This document shows positions 34,238-41,919 of a stretch of 64,000 nucleotides of DNA, piece after piece. Source of the stretch: Acidobacteriota bacterium (GTDB lineage: Bacteria; Acidobacteriota; Vicinamibacteria; Vicinamibacterales; CAVVIG01); assembly GCA_003222395.1 (NCBI GenBank), contig QHWB01000048.1, positions 33,628 through 97,627 on the forward strand. Direction: 5' to 3'. The position numbers and the translations under genes were made by a program. Within the stretch, counting starts at the first letter, position 1. Every line of letters starts with the position of its first letter. The notes under the pieces were generated by a model. That model saw only the letters and a program-made list of their open reading frames with translations, did not search any database and was not told the origin of the DNA.

Positions 34238-34528
34238 ATGTCAGAGGGACGTGTGATCCCTGTCGAAATCGCCGGGCAACGCTATCCGATCCGCAGCTCG
34301 CTGGATCAGGAGTACGTCGCGCGGCTGGCGGCGTACGTCGACGAGAAAATGCGGGCGGCGTCCGAGTCCACGCCCACGGGCGATTCGCTTCGCCTCGCCG
34401 TGCTTGCGGCGCTCAACATTGCCGACGAGCTCTTCCGTTGCCGAGACATCAACCGCGCACGCGACGGCGAGCTGGCCGAACGCGCCGGCGAGCTCGAGCG
34501 CCTGCTCGATCGCGTTCTGACCGCGTGA
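34238..34528 (+). CDS. zapA: Cell division protein ZapA
   Basis: A 96-residue ZapA, which cross-links FtsZ filaments. VIPVEIAGQRYPIRSSLDQEYV and VARLAAYVDEKMR are the N-terminal globular domain, followed by SLRLAVLAALNIADELFR and a C-terminal coiled coil. The ATG at 34238 lies one base after the GCTGATA array, and no Shine-Dalgarno is present, so translation may depend on the upstream coiled-coil gene. In many bacteria 6S RNA lies downstream; a candidate is found at 35129. Confidence 0.92.
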   Translation: MSEGRVIPVEIAGQRYPIRSSLDQEYVARLAAYVDEKMRAASESTPTGDSLRLAVLAALNIADELFRCRDINRARDGELAERAGELERLLDRVLTA

Positions 34529-34539
34529 CCTTCCATGTT

Positions 34540-35079
34540 CGCCCGAGGGACGAGCCCGGCCGCGGCCGAACAGTAAGCGACGCACCCCTTCGACCCAAGA
34601 CGCTCGACGACAACACGAAATACGCGCGATCGGCCGATGTGATCCACGTGCACGCTGTCTAGGCTCGCATCGGACGTCGTGGCACAACCGCGATTCCGGA
34701 CGGTGCTTCACGGCGCGTTTGCGACGTTCGCAATCGTGCTCGCGACGGTCGGCGTCTTCGGTCTGCTCTCCTATTTACGTGACGCAAAGAACGCAGGAGA
34801 TCGGCATCCGCGTGGCGCCGGGAGCGCAGCCGGGCGACATGGTGTGGAGAGCGTGACGCACGGCCTGAAGCTCGTCGCGTCGGGCATCGCGATTGGCATC
34901 GCCGCGGCGATTCCACTGGCCCGTGTCATGCGCAGCATGCTCTTGGGCGTCGCCCCGACCGATATGCCGACGTTCGCCGCCGCAACCGCGGTGCTCGCGG
35001 CGGTAGCGGCAGCCGCGAGTTACATTTCTGCACGGCGGCAACGCGCGTCGACCCGATCGCAGCGCTGCGGGCCGAGTGA
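34540..35079 (+). pseudogene. Decayed C-terminal part of an ADOP-type permease
   Basis: The segment aligns to the last 170 residues of MacB/FtsX-type ADOP permeases, but in five frame segments. VRPRDEPGRG and PKTLDD are in one frame, LASDVVAQPRFRTVLHGAFA with VLATVGVFGLLSY in the next. VTQRTQEIGIRVAPGAQPGD is in a third. THGLKLVASGIAIGIAAAIP through YISARR then returns to the second frame, and ATRVDPIAALRAE plus a stop codon is in the first. At least four frameshifts are needed. No N-terminal part remains. It is the remnant of a permease gene between zapA and the 6S RNA. Confidence 0.85.
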
Positions 35080-35092
35080 GCTCGGCAGATCC

Positions 35093-35122
35093 TTGCGAAG
35101 CCTGCGAGCCTTACGCTAAGAT
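35093..35122 (+). promoter_or_regulatory. Candidate promoter of the 6S RNA
   Basis: TTGCGA (35093-35098) and TAAGAT (35117-35122) are separated by 18 bases. Transcription would start near 35129, at the 5' end of the closing stem of the predicted 6S RNA. Confidence 0.5.
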
Positions 35123-35128
35123 CCTTCG

Positions 35129-35325
35129 AGCGTTTGAGTTCCCTGCTTTGCGCGTGATGGCGGCAGGCTCGTTTGAGCCAACGTATCACCCAAGTGAGTC
35201 GCGACGCCGCGTGGTGTGCATGCCTCTGTAGCGAGGAAGCCTGAAGCGCGGCTTTTAGTAGCGGTTCCACCTGCTTTCGCAGGTTCATCGACCTCCCCAC
35301 ACGGCAAAGCGGGGCCTTCCTTCTC
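35129..35325 (+). ncRNA. ssrS: Likely 6S RNA
   Basis: 6S RNA binds RNA polymerase by mimicking an open promoter. Here CCCTGCTTTGC (35141-35151) pairs with GCAAAGCGGGG (35304-35314) to form the long closing stem. The 3' half contains GTGTGCATGCCTC, TGTAGC, GAGGAAGCCTGAAGCG. This is the same order as the E. coli 6S segment GAGCATGCTCGG...CCGAGAAGCCT, a short hairpin followed by AAGCCT. The size is about 190 bases. Position downstream of zapA agrees with the usual ssrS context. The ends are approximate. Confidence 0.7.
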
Positions 35326-35354
35326 GTCCGCCTCAGTCGCGCGGCGCCTGGCGG

Positions 35355-35374
35355 GATCAGACGCAGGTCTGATC
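35355..35374. repeat. GATCAGAC hairpin upstream of rny
   Basis: GATCAGAC and GTCTGATC are perfect 8-base arms with a 4-base loop, followed by GGGTCTGACCCCGG, a second small palindrome. It may end the 6S transcript or lie in the rny leader. Confidence 0.6.
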
Positions 35375-35403
35375 TCGAAGGGTCTGACCCCGGAGAACGC
35401 GAG

Positions 35404-36975
35404 TTGCCGACACTGACCAGCCTCGTCGTTCCCGCCGTCACGATTGTCGGCGCCATCCTCGTCTTTGCCGTCTGGGTCGCCAACCGCAAACGCATCGCGG
35501 CCGAAACCGTCGGCCGCGCCGAGGAGCAGGCGCTGCGCATCGGCAGGGACGCGGAGCGCGACGCCGAGACGCGCAAGAAAGAGGCGCTGCTCGAGGCGAA
35601 GGAAAAAGCGCACGACATTCTGATGAACGCGGAGCGCCAGGCGCGCCAGGAGCGACAGCAGTCGGCGATGCTCGAACAGGCGCTCGGCAAGCGCGAAGCG
35701 GGACTCACCGAACGCCAGGCCGCGATCGAACGGCTCGAAAAGGAGTTGAACGCGCGCGACCGCGCCGTCAGCGAACGCGAGAAATCGGCGGCGGCGGCGG
35801 CGGCCAAGTACGAGCAGCTGGTCGCGACGCAGCAGCGCGAGCTCGAACGGGTGGCGGGTCTGACGGCGGACGAAGCCAAAGAGCTCCTGATCAAACAGAT
35901 GGAGAGCGAGGCCCGCCACGATGCGGCCAATCTCCTCAAGCGGCTCGACGCCGAGGCGCGCGAGACGGCGGTCGATCGCGCGAAGCATTACATCACCGAA
36001 GCGATTCAGCGGTCGGCGGCCGAGCACGCCATCGAGACGACCGTCTCCGTCGTCGATCTGCCGAGCGACGATCTCAAGGGACGCATCATCGGGCGCGAGG
36101 GACGCAACATCCGCGCGCTGGAGCTGGCGACGGGCGTCGATCTGATCGTCGACGACACGCCGGGTGCGATCATCCTCTCGGGCTTCGATCCCTACCGCCG
36201 TGAGGTCGCGAAGAAAGCGATCGAGCGTCTCATCGCCGACGGCCGCATCCACCCGGCGCGCATCGAAGAGGTCGTCCAGAAGGTCAAGGACGAGACCGAC
36301 GAAGCGATCCGAAAGGAAGGGGCCGCGGTCGCGTTCGAGCTCGGACTTCACGATCTGCACCCGGAGATCCTGCGGCTGATGGGACGCTTGAAGTTCCGCA
36401 CCAGCTACGGACAGAACGTCCTCGCGCACTCGGCCGAAGTCGCGCGACTCGCCGGCATCATGGCGAAGGAACTCGGGCTCGACGCGCACTGCGCCGTCCG
36501 CGCGGCGTTCCTGCACGACATCGGCAAGGCGATCGACCGCGAGATGGAAGGCACGCACCTTCAGCTCGGCATCGACTTCCTGCGGAAGCACGGCGAGAAC
36601 GAAGCCGTCGTGATGGCGATGGCGGCGCATCACATGGACATCGACTGGCCGTCGCTCGAAGCGATGATCGTGCAGGCGGCCGACGCGATTTCGGCGGCGC
36701 GCCCCGGCGCCCGCCGCGACATCCTCGAGTCGTACGTCAAGCGGCTGGAGAAGCTCGAAGGCATCGCCGATTCGTTCAAAGGCGTGTCGAAGTCGTTTGC
36801 GCTGCAGGCCGGACGCGAGATCCGCATCATGGTCGAGAGCGAGAAGATCTCGGACGAAGAAGCCGTCTGGCTGTCGAAGGACATTGCGCGCCGCATCGAG
36901 AACGAGCTCGAGTACCCCGGTCAAATCAAAGTGACGGTGATTCGCGAGACGCGAGCCGTTGACTACGCGAAGTAG
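35404..36975 (+). CDS. rny: Ribonuclease Y
   Basis: A 523-residue RNase Y, a membrane-anchored endoribonuclease that starts mRNA decay. An N-terminal transmembrane helix ([19 protein letters not shown]) is followed by a coiled coil to about residue 200, then a KH domain ([19 protein letters not shown]) and an HD domain ([28 protein letters not shown] with the HD pair, and [10 protein letters not shown]). Length is normal. The start is TTG at 35404 with GGAG 8 bases upstream. No membrane start is found further upstream. Confidence 0.97.
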   Translation: MPTLTSLVVPAVTIVGAILVFAVWVANRKRIAAETVGRAEEQALRIGRDAERDAETRKKEALLEAKEKAHDILMNAERQARQERQQSAMLEQALGKREAGLTERQAAIERLEKELNARDRAVSEREKSAAAAAAKYEQLVATQQRELERVAGLTADEAKELLIKQMESEARHDAANLLKRLDAEARETAVDRAKHYITEAIQRSAAEHAIETTVSVVDLPSDDLKGRIIGREGRNIRALELATGVDLIVDDTPGAIILSGFDPYRREVAKKAIERLIADGRIHPARIEEVVQKVKDETDEAIRKEGAAVAFELGLHDLHPEILRLMGRLKFRTSYGQNVLAHSAEVARLAGIMAKELGLDAHCAVRAAFLHDIGKAIDREMEGTHLQLGIDFLRKHGENEAVVMAMAAHHMDIDWPSLEAMIVQAADAISAARPGARRDILESYVKRLEKLEGIADSFKGVSKSFALQAGREIRIMVESEKISDEEAVWLSKDIARRIENELEYPGQIKVTVIRETRAVDYAK

Positions 36976-37225
36976 CGCCTGCGGCCGGCGCGAGGAGAGC
37001 GAGCGCAGCGAGCGCCGCAGCGCCAGCGAGCGGGGGTGGGGCCCCGCAAGCAGTGAAAGCGCCTGCGGCCGGCGCGAGGAGAGCGAGCGCAGCGAGCGCC
37101 GCAGCGCCAGCGAGCGGGGGTGGGGCCCCGCGAGCAGTGAAAGCGCCTGCGGCCGGCGCGAGGAGAGCGAGCGCAGCGAGCGCCGCAGCGCCAGCGAGCG
37201 GGGGTGGGGCCCCGCGAGCAGTGAA
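36974..37225. repeat. Three 84-bp GC-rich tandem repeats
   Basis: Three almost identical copies of an 84-base unit (starting near 36974, 37058 and 37142) begin at the rny stop codon and end at the thiL start. Each holds GCCTGCGGCCGGCGCGAGG, GCGAGCGCAGCGAGCGCCGC and GGGGGTGGGGCCCCGC and closes with AGCAGTGAAA, which provides a GTG codon. The period is a multiple of three, so frames stay open through the array on both strands. Confidence 0.95.
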
Positions 37226-38237
37226 AAATGAGGCCGGGCGCCCGCGTGCCACGGTCTCCGACTACACCGAGCGTGATCTGATCGCGCGCATTCAACAGCG
37301 CCTGCCCCCCGCCCCCGACTGGCTCCTCGTCGGCATCGGCGACGATGCCGCCGTCGTCGAACCAGAACCGAATCGCGTCGAGGTCCTGAGCGTCGATGCG
37401 ATTGTCGACGGCGTGCATGTCGACCGCGCGTTCGTTCCTCCCGAGGCGATCGGCCATCGCGCGCTCGCCGTCAACCTGAGCGACCTCGCCGCGATGGGCG
37501 CATTGCCGCGACTCGCGCTGCTGTCGATGGCGCTACCGCGGGATTTCCGCGTCGACGATTTCGACGGCATGGCCGACGGCCTGGCCGCGCTGGCGTCGCG
37601 CCATCACATTCACATCGTCGGCGGGAACCTGACGAACACCAGCGGTCCGTTGACCGTCGATGTCACGGTGATCGGCACGGTGAAACGCCGGCAGGCAATG
37701 ACGCGCGGCGGCGCGCGCGCGGGCGACGAGATTTACGTCAGCGGATCGATCGGCAGCGCTGCCGCTGGTCTGCGGATATTAAAGAGCTCCACGGCGGAGT
37801 CCTCCGTGTCGTCCCTGGTGGAGAGATATTTGCGTCCCGAACCGCGCATCCGGCTCGGCCTCATGCTCTCGCGCAACCGCGCGGCGACGGCGTGCGTCGA
37901 TCTGAGCGATGGGCTCGCCGACGGCCTGCACCAGATCGCGGACGCAAGCGGCGTCGGCGTGGCGATCGACGAGGAGATGCTCCCAATCGAACCGACGGCG
38001 CGGCGGATCTTCGAGCGCCAGACGGAGGACGCGACGCTAACCGCGATTTCCGCCGGAGATGATTATGAGCTGCTGTTCACGGTGCGGCCGCGATGGCGTC
38101 ATCGCCTCGGTGCGGCCGCGCGCCACGGCGGCACACCGCTCAGCCGCATTGGCGTCTGTACCGAACGTCGCGACGTGACCATCGTGCGTTCCGGCGCGGT
38201 CCAGCCGATTCCGCCCGGCTACAGCCACTTTCGATGA
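37221..38237 (+). CDS. thiL: Thiamine-monophosphate kinase
   Basis: A 338-residue ThiL, which phosphorylates TMP to thiamine pyrophosphate. Motifs are LLVGIGDDAAVVEPE, EVLSVDAIVDGVHVDR, GHRALAVNLSDLAAMGALP, HIVGGNLTNTSGPLTVDVTV and the later ACVDLSDGLADGLHQIA, all belonging to the PurM-like fold. I place the start at GTG 37221, which is the end of the last 84-base repeat. Starting one or two repeats upstream would add 28-residue Ala/Arg/Gly-rich blocks. DUF2062 follows with a 4-base overlap. Confidence 0.9.
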   Translation: MKNEAGRPRATVSDYTERDLIARIQQRLPPAPDWLLVGIGDDAAVVEPEPNRVEVLSVDAIVDGVHVDRAFVPPEAIGHRALAVNLSDLAAMGALPRLALLSMALPRDFRVDDFDGMADGLAALASRHHIHIVGGNLTNTSGPLTVDVTVIGTVKRRQAMTRGGARAGDEIYVSGSIGSAAAGLRILKSSTAESSVSSLVERYLRPEPRIRLGLMLSRNRAATACVDLSDGLADGLHQIADASGVGVAIDEEMLPIEPTARRIFERQTEDATLTAISAGDDYELLFTVRPRWRHRLGAAARHGGTPLSRIGVCTERRDVTIVRSGAVQPIPPGYSHFR

Positions 38238-38740
38238 TCCACCTGACGAAGTCGCTGGTTCGCCGGTGGATGGGCCAGCTCCTCCACGTCGACGACACGC
38301 CCGAACGGACGGCGGCCGCGTTCGCGCTCGGAGTCTTCATCGGCTTCTCACCGTTCCTCGGTCTGCACACGATCCTCGGCATCGTGTTCGCGTTCCTGCT
38401 GAACGTGAATCGTGTGGCGGTGCTGCTCGGCGTCTACTCGAACCTGCCGTGGTTCCTCGCGCCGTACTACGCGATCGCGACGACGATGGGCGCGATGATG
38501 ACGGGCCATCGACTTCCGCCGGGATTCAAAACGCAGATCACCGCGCTCTTCGAGTGGTCACTTTTTCACGGCGAATTCTGGCGTCAATTGATCACAATTC
38601 TGAAACCGCTGCTGATCCCGTACGCCGTTGGCTCGACTCTTGACGCGCTGATTCTTGCGTGTGTCTCGTATCCGCTCGCGCTTGCGTTCGTGACAAGCCG
38701 CCGCCGGATTCATGACATGATCCAGCACAAACACTCATGA
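38234..38740 (+). CDS. DUF2062 membrane protein
   Basis: A 168-residue membrane protein with the DUF2062 core: PERTAAAFALGVFIGFSPFLGLHTILG, then three hydrophobic segments including VAVLLGVYSNLPWFLAPYYA. The function is unknown; family members are often next to thiL or lipid genes. ATG 38234 overlaps the thiL stop codon and TGA overlaps the next ATG, so translation is coupled. Confidence 0.85.
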   Translation: MIHLTKSLVRRWMGQLLHVDDTPERTAAAFALGVFIGFSPFLGLHTILGIVFAFLLNVNRVAVLLGVYSNLPWFLAPYYAIATTMGAMMTGHRLPPGFKTQITALFEWSLFHGEFWRQLITILKPLLIPYAVGSTLDALILACVSYPLALAFVTSRRRIHDMIQHKHS

Positions 38741-39291
38741 TCATCGCCAGGTCGGTGTGGCGGAAAGTCATTCTGACGGCGGTCGCGGCGTGCAGCTTCG
38801 CCTCGCTGTACGAAGTGACCGCGCTCGATTCGAAGTATGCGGCGCGGCAGGCGACGATGCACGAGACCGTCGGCGTCCCGATTCCCGGCGCGCGCCTGGC
38901 GTTCAGCGCCACGGCGTACTGCAAAGGGATCGTCACGACGGCAGGCGTCGCCGTGCAGGCCGGAATCGCCGCAGCCGATCCCGAGCTGCTGCCCGTCGGC
39001 TCGGTGATCGAAATGGATTCGCTGCCGCCCAAATACAACGGCATCTACACGGTGCTCGACACCGGTCCGGCCGTGCAGGGGCGCCATATCGACATCTACA
39101 TGTGGAGCTGCAACGAAGCGCTGGCGTTCGGCCGCCGCCCCGCCCACCTGAACGTGCTGCGTCTCGGCTGGAGCCCGCGATCGACGACGCCGAGCTTCCT
39201 CGATCGATTCTTCAAGCGATCGGCGCCGCTGCCGCTGGCTGCGCGTCCGCTGCCGCAGGCCATGCCGGCCGATCGCGGAAGTCAGAACTAG
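38737..39291 (+). CDS. Exported 3D-domain protein
   Basis: A 184-residue protein with an N-terminal signal anchor (VILTAVAACSFASLYEV) and a 3D domain: LAFSATAYCKGIVTTAGVAV, AGIAAADPELLPVGSVIEM, GIYTVLDTGPAVQGRHIDIYM. The three Asp residues that name the domain are visible (AADP, LDTG, HIDIY). It resembles the active-site domain of MltA-type transglycosylases and Rpf/YabE proteins, so a role in peptidoglycan turnover is likely. It overlaps DUF2062 by 4 bases. The 164 bases after it hold no gene that I can support. Confidence 0.85.
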   Translation: MIIARSVWRKVILTAVAACSFASLYEVTALDSKYAARQATMHETVGVPIPGARLAFSATAYCKGIVTTAGVAVQAGIAAADPELLPVGSVIEMDSLPPKYNGIYTVLDTGPAVQGRHIDIYMWSCNEALAFGRRPAHLNVLRLGWSPRSTTPSFLDRFFKRSAPLPLAARPLPQAMPADRGSQN

Positions 39292-39455
39292 CAAGGTCAG
39301 GCGGTTGCAATCCTCGGCGATAAGAGTCAACGAGCCGTCGCGCTTGCGCTCATCGCGCTGTTGACGGCCGGGATGCGCGCGCAGCGCACCACACCAACAT
39401 CCGCGCTGCCCTCACACGCATGCGGCTCAGGTCGCGCCGGCGCGCGATCCTCGAC

Positions 39456-41264
39456 CTAGGCGGAGTTCTGGGTTCGTAGTTCGAGAGGCTCTTGTTGCCG
39501 TTCGCTCTTGTACTGCAGCTCGAACAGCTTGAAATAGATGCCGCGATGCGCGAGCAGCTCCTGGTGCGTGCCCGACTCGCGCAGCTTGCCTTTGTGCAGC
39601 ACCAGAATCTTATCCATGTCCTGGATCGTCGAGAGACGGTGCGCAATCGCGATCGTCGTCCGGCCAGCCATCAGCACGTGCAGCGCGTCGCGAATGATCA
39701 GCTCCGTCTCCGTATCGACGCTGGAGGTGGCCTCGTCGAGAATCAGGACGCGCGGGTCGAACGCCAGCGCGCGGGCGAACGACAGCAGCTGTTTCTGTCC
39801 GACCGACAGCGTCGAGCCGCGCTCCGCGACTGCGCTCTGGTACCCTTCCGGCAGTCGCAGAATGAACGGCTCGGCGTGCACCGCGCTCGCGGCCCGCTTC
39901 AGCCGCTGATCGTCGATCGACGAGTGTCCAAGGCGGATGTTGTCCGCAATCGTGCCCGAGAACAGATGCACATCCTGCAGGACGAGGCTGAACAGCCCGC
40001 GCAGCTCGGCGAGATCGAGCTCGCGAATGTCGACGCCGTCCACCAGAATCCGGCCGCGCCTCACGTCGTAGAACCGGAGCAGCAGGTTGATGAGCGTCGT
40101 CTTTCCAGACCCGGTCGCGCCGACGATGCCGACACGCTGGCCCGGCCGCACCTCGAAGCTCACGTCTTGTAGGACGTATTCCTCATCCGTGTACGCGAAC
40201 CACACGCGATCGAAGATGATGTGGCCGACGGGCTTCTGCCGTTTCACCGGCCGCTCGGGCGTCTTCACCTCCAGCGGCTCGTCGAGCAGCTTGAAGATGC
40301 GCTCCGAGGAGGCCATCGCCGACTGCAGCACGTTGAACTTGTCCGACATGTCGCTGATCGGCCGGAAGAAGCGCTGCGAGTACTGCAGGAAGGCGACGAG
40401 GGCGCCGAGCGTGAGCGCGCTCTGCATCACGCGCCCGCCACCGTACCAGATGATCAGCGCGGACGCGAGGCTGCTGATCGCCTCAATCGCCGGATAGAAC
40501 ACCGCGTAGTAGAAGATCGATGAGATGTTCGCGTCGCGGTGTGTGGCGTCGATGTGGTCGAACTTCGCGAAATTGAGCGGCTCCCGTCTGAAGAGCTGCA
40601 CCGTCGCCATGCCGGTGATGTTCTCCTGGAGGAACGCGTTGATTCGCGCGATGAGGCCGCGCACCACGCGGTACGACTCCCGCACGCTGCGGCGGAACCA
40701 CTGCGTGACCAGCACGATGAGCGGCAGCACCGAGAAGGCGACCAGCGCGAGCCGCCAGTTCATGCCAATCATGATGATCATGATTCCGGCCAGCGCGAAG
40801 ACGTCGCCGAAGATCGTGATCACGCCGGCGGTGAACAGATCGTTGAGCGCGTCGACGTCCGACGTGACGCGCGTCATCAGCCTGCCGACCGGATTCCTGT
40901 CGTAGTACTTCAGGTCGAGCCGCTGGAGGTGACCGTAGATTGACATGCGCAGGTCGAACATCACCCGCTGCCCGGTCAGCTGCATCGTCCACGTCTGCAC
41001 GTACTCGGCCGCGAACGCGACGACGAGGATCACCAGATACAGGATCGCGAGCCGATCCAGATCGTCGACGCGGCCGGCCGCGATGTACCGGTCGATCGCC
41101 ACCTTCATCAAGTAGGGTTGGGCCAGCGACGCCGCCGAACCCGCTGTGATCGCCACGAAGGCAATCGCCACGTTGGCCGAGTACGGCCGCAGGTAGTGCA
41201 GCAGGCGACGCATCAACCGCGCGTCGTACGCCTTGCCGAGAACCTCCTCCTCGTGCATCGTCAA
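39456..41264 (-). CDS. ABC exporter half-transporter with consensus catalytic site (YheH/BmrD-like)
   Basis: A 602-residue half-transporter. Six transmembrane segments (about residues 20-310) are followed by an ABC domain with Walker A VGATGSGKTTLINLL, Q-loop SLVLQDVHLFSG, signature LSVGQKQLLSFARAL and Walker B RVLILDEATSSVD with catalytic Glu. The signature reads LSVGQ, as in YheH/BmrD-type subunits, which pair with a subunit that has a degenerate Walker B. That partner is at 44866-46695, separated by the PadR-ADOP cassette. Start is TTG 41264 or ATG 41258. It probably exports lipids or drugs. Confidence 0.92.
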   Translation of the reverse strand: MTMHEEEVLGKAYDARLMRRLLHYLRPYSANVAIAFVAITAGSAASLAQPYLMKVAIDRYIAAGRVDDLDRLAILYLVILVVAFAAEYVQTWTMQLTGQRVMFDLRMSIYGHLQRLDLKYYDRNPVGRLMTRVTSDVDALNDLFTAGVITIFGDVFALAGIMIIMIGMNWRLALVAFSVLPLIVLVTQWFRRSVRESYRVVRGLIARINAFLQENITGMATVQLFRREPLNFAKFDHIDATHRDANISSIFYYAVFYPAIEAISSLASALIIWYGGGRVMQSALTLGALVAFLQYSQRFFRPISDMSDKFNVLQSAMASSERIFKLLDEPLEVKTPERPVKRQKPVGHIIFDRVWFAYTDEEYVLQDVSFEVRPGQRVGIVGATGSGKTTLINLLLRFYDVRRGRILVDGVDIRELDLAELRGLFSLVLQDVHLFSGTIADNIRLGHSSIDDQRLKRAASAVHAEPFILRLPEGYQSAVAERGSTLSVGQKQLLSFARALAFDPRVLILDEATSSVDTETELIIRDALHVLMAGRTTIAIAHRLSTIQDMDKILVLHKGKLRESGTHQELLAHRGIYFKLFELQYKSERQQEPLELRTQNSA

Positions 41265-41278
41265 TGAATCACCATCGT

Positions 41279-41417
41279 AATCGGGTAATTGGGTAATTGG
41301 GTAATTGGGTAATTGGGGTCGCGTCCATTTACCCGATTACGCGATTACCCGATTACCCGATTACCCGATTACGTTACCCGATTACCCGATTACGTTACCC
41401 GATTACCAGATTACTCG
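41279..41417. repeat. GGGTAATT forward and inverted array (copy 3)
   Basis: Four forward GGGTAATT units directly upstream of the ABC gene are followed, after a GGTCGCGTCC loop, by seven or more inverted ATTACCCG units up to 41417. Together they can fold into a long stem. The array forms the left edge of the region holding the PadR-ADOP cassette. Confidence 0.9.
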
Positions 41418-41432
41418 ATCGCCTCGGCAGTC

Positions 41433-41487
41433 TCCTGTTGACGACCCACAGGAGAACCCGCTAAAGTCCTGTGGCCGTTCTACAGGA
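41433..41487 (+). promoter_or_regulatory. padR promoter with two TCCTGT-N9-ACAGGA operators
   Basis: TTGACG (41438-41443), an 18-base spacer and TAAAGT (41462-41467) form a promoter. Two identical inverted repeats, TCCTGT-N9-ACAGGA, overlap it: the first at 41433-41453 covers the -35, the second at 41467-41487 starts in the -10 and covers the start site. The half-sites are perfect in both and the 9-base spacers differ. This is the expected layout for autorepression by PadR. The 86 bases between this and padR contain GGCTCGCG repeats. Confidence 0.75.
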
Positions 41488-41573
41488 ATGGTCGCTCGCC
41501 TGAGGCTCGCGCTGCGTGAAAGGCTCGCGAGCTCAAAAGGTCGCGCGACCGGAAAGGCTCGCGCGACAAAGGT

Positions 41574-41915
41574 ATGGCCGAGGACAAATCGGAGATTCTG
41601 CAGGGGACCCTCGATCTGATGGTGCTGCAGACGCTCGACGCGATGGGACCGCTGCACGGCTACGGCATCGCGCGCCGCATCGAGCAGATCAGCGAGGACG
41701 TGCTGCAGCTCAACCAGGGCACGATCTACGCGGCGCTGCTGCGCCTGCAGCAGCGGCGGTGGATTTCCTCGAGCTGGGGCACGTCGGACAACAACCGCAA
41801 AGCGAAATTCTATTCGTTGACGAAAGCAGGCCGCAGGCAGCTGGCCACGGAGGCCGAGAACTGGCAGCGCGTCGCCGGCGTGATCGGGCGCCTGCTGCGC
41901 CTCTCGGAACGGTGA
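41574..41915 (+). CDS. PadR-family transcriptional regulator
   Basis: A 113-residue winged-helix repressor. ILQGTLDLMVLQTLDAMGPL and HGYGIARRIEQISEDVLQLN are the PadR DNA-binding domain; NQGTIYAALLRLQQRRWIS holds the recognition helix and wing, and FYSLTKAGRRQLATEAENW the C-terminal dimerisation helix. It belongs to the short class that accompanies ADOP permeases in Acidobacteria. The downstream permease begins 4 bases after its stop codon. It probably binds the two inverted repeats in its own promoter. Confidence 0.93.
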   Translation: MAEDKSEILQGTLDLMVLQTLDAMGPLHGYGIARRIEQISEDVLQLNQGTIYAALLRLQQRRWISSSWGTSDNNRKAKFYSLTKAGRRQLATEAENWQRVAGVIGRLLRLSER

Positions 41916-41919
41916 CGCC

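Noticed and set aside
34529..34662. 6S RNA directly after zapA
   Set aside because: This stretch aligns to ADOP permease motifs (VRPRDEPGRG, PKTLDD); the structured 6S-like segment is further downstream at 35129.
36974..37225. CRISPR-like repeat array
   Set aside because: Units are directly tandem with no spacers, there are no cas genes, and the unit is too long and GC-rich.
36926..37252. Open frame on the minus strand with repeated Ala/Leu/Pro blocks
   Set aside because: It is only the reverse translation of the 84-bp tandem repeats; the period of 84 keeps the frame open.
38300..39455. Mobile element boundary around the DUF2062/3D genes
   Set aside because: No inverted terminal repeats, transposase or target duplication; gene overlaps show a normal operon.
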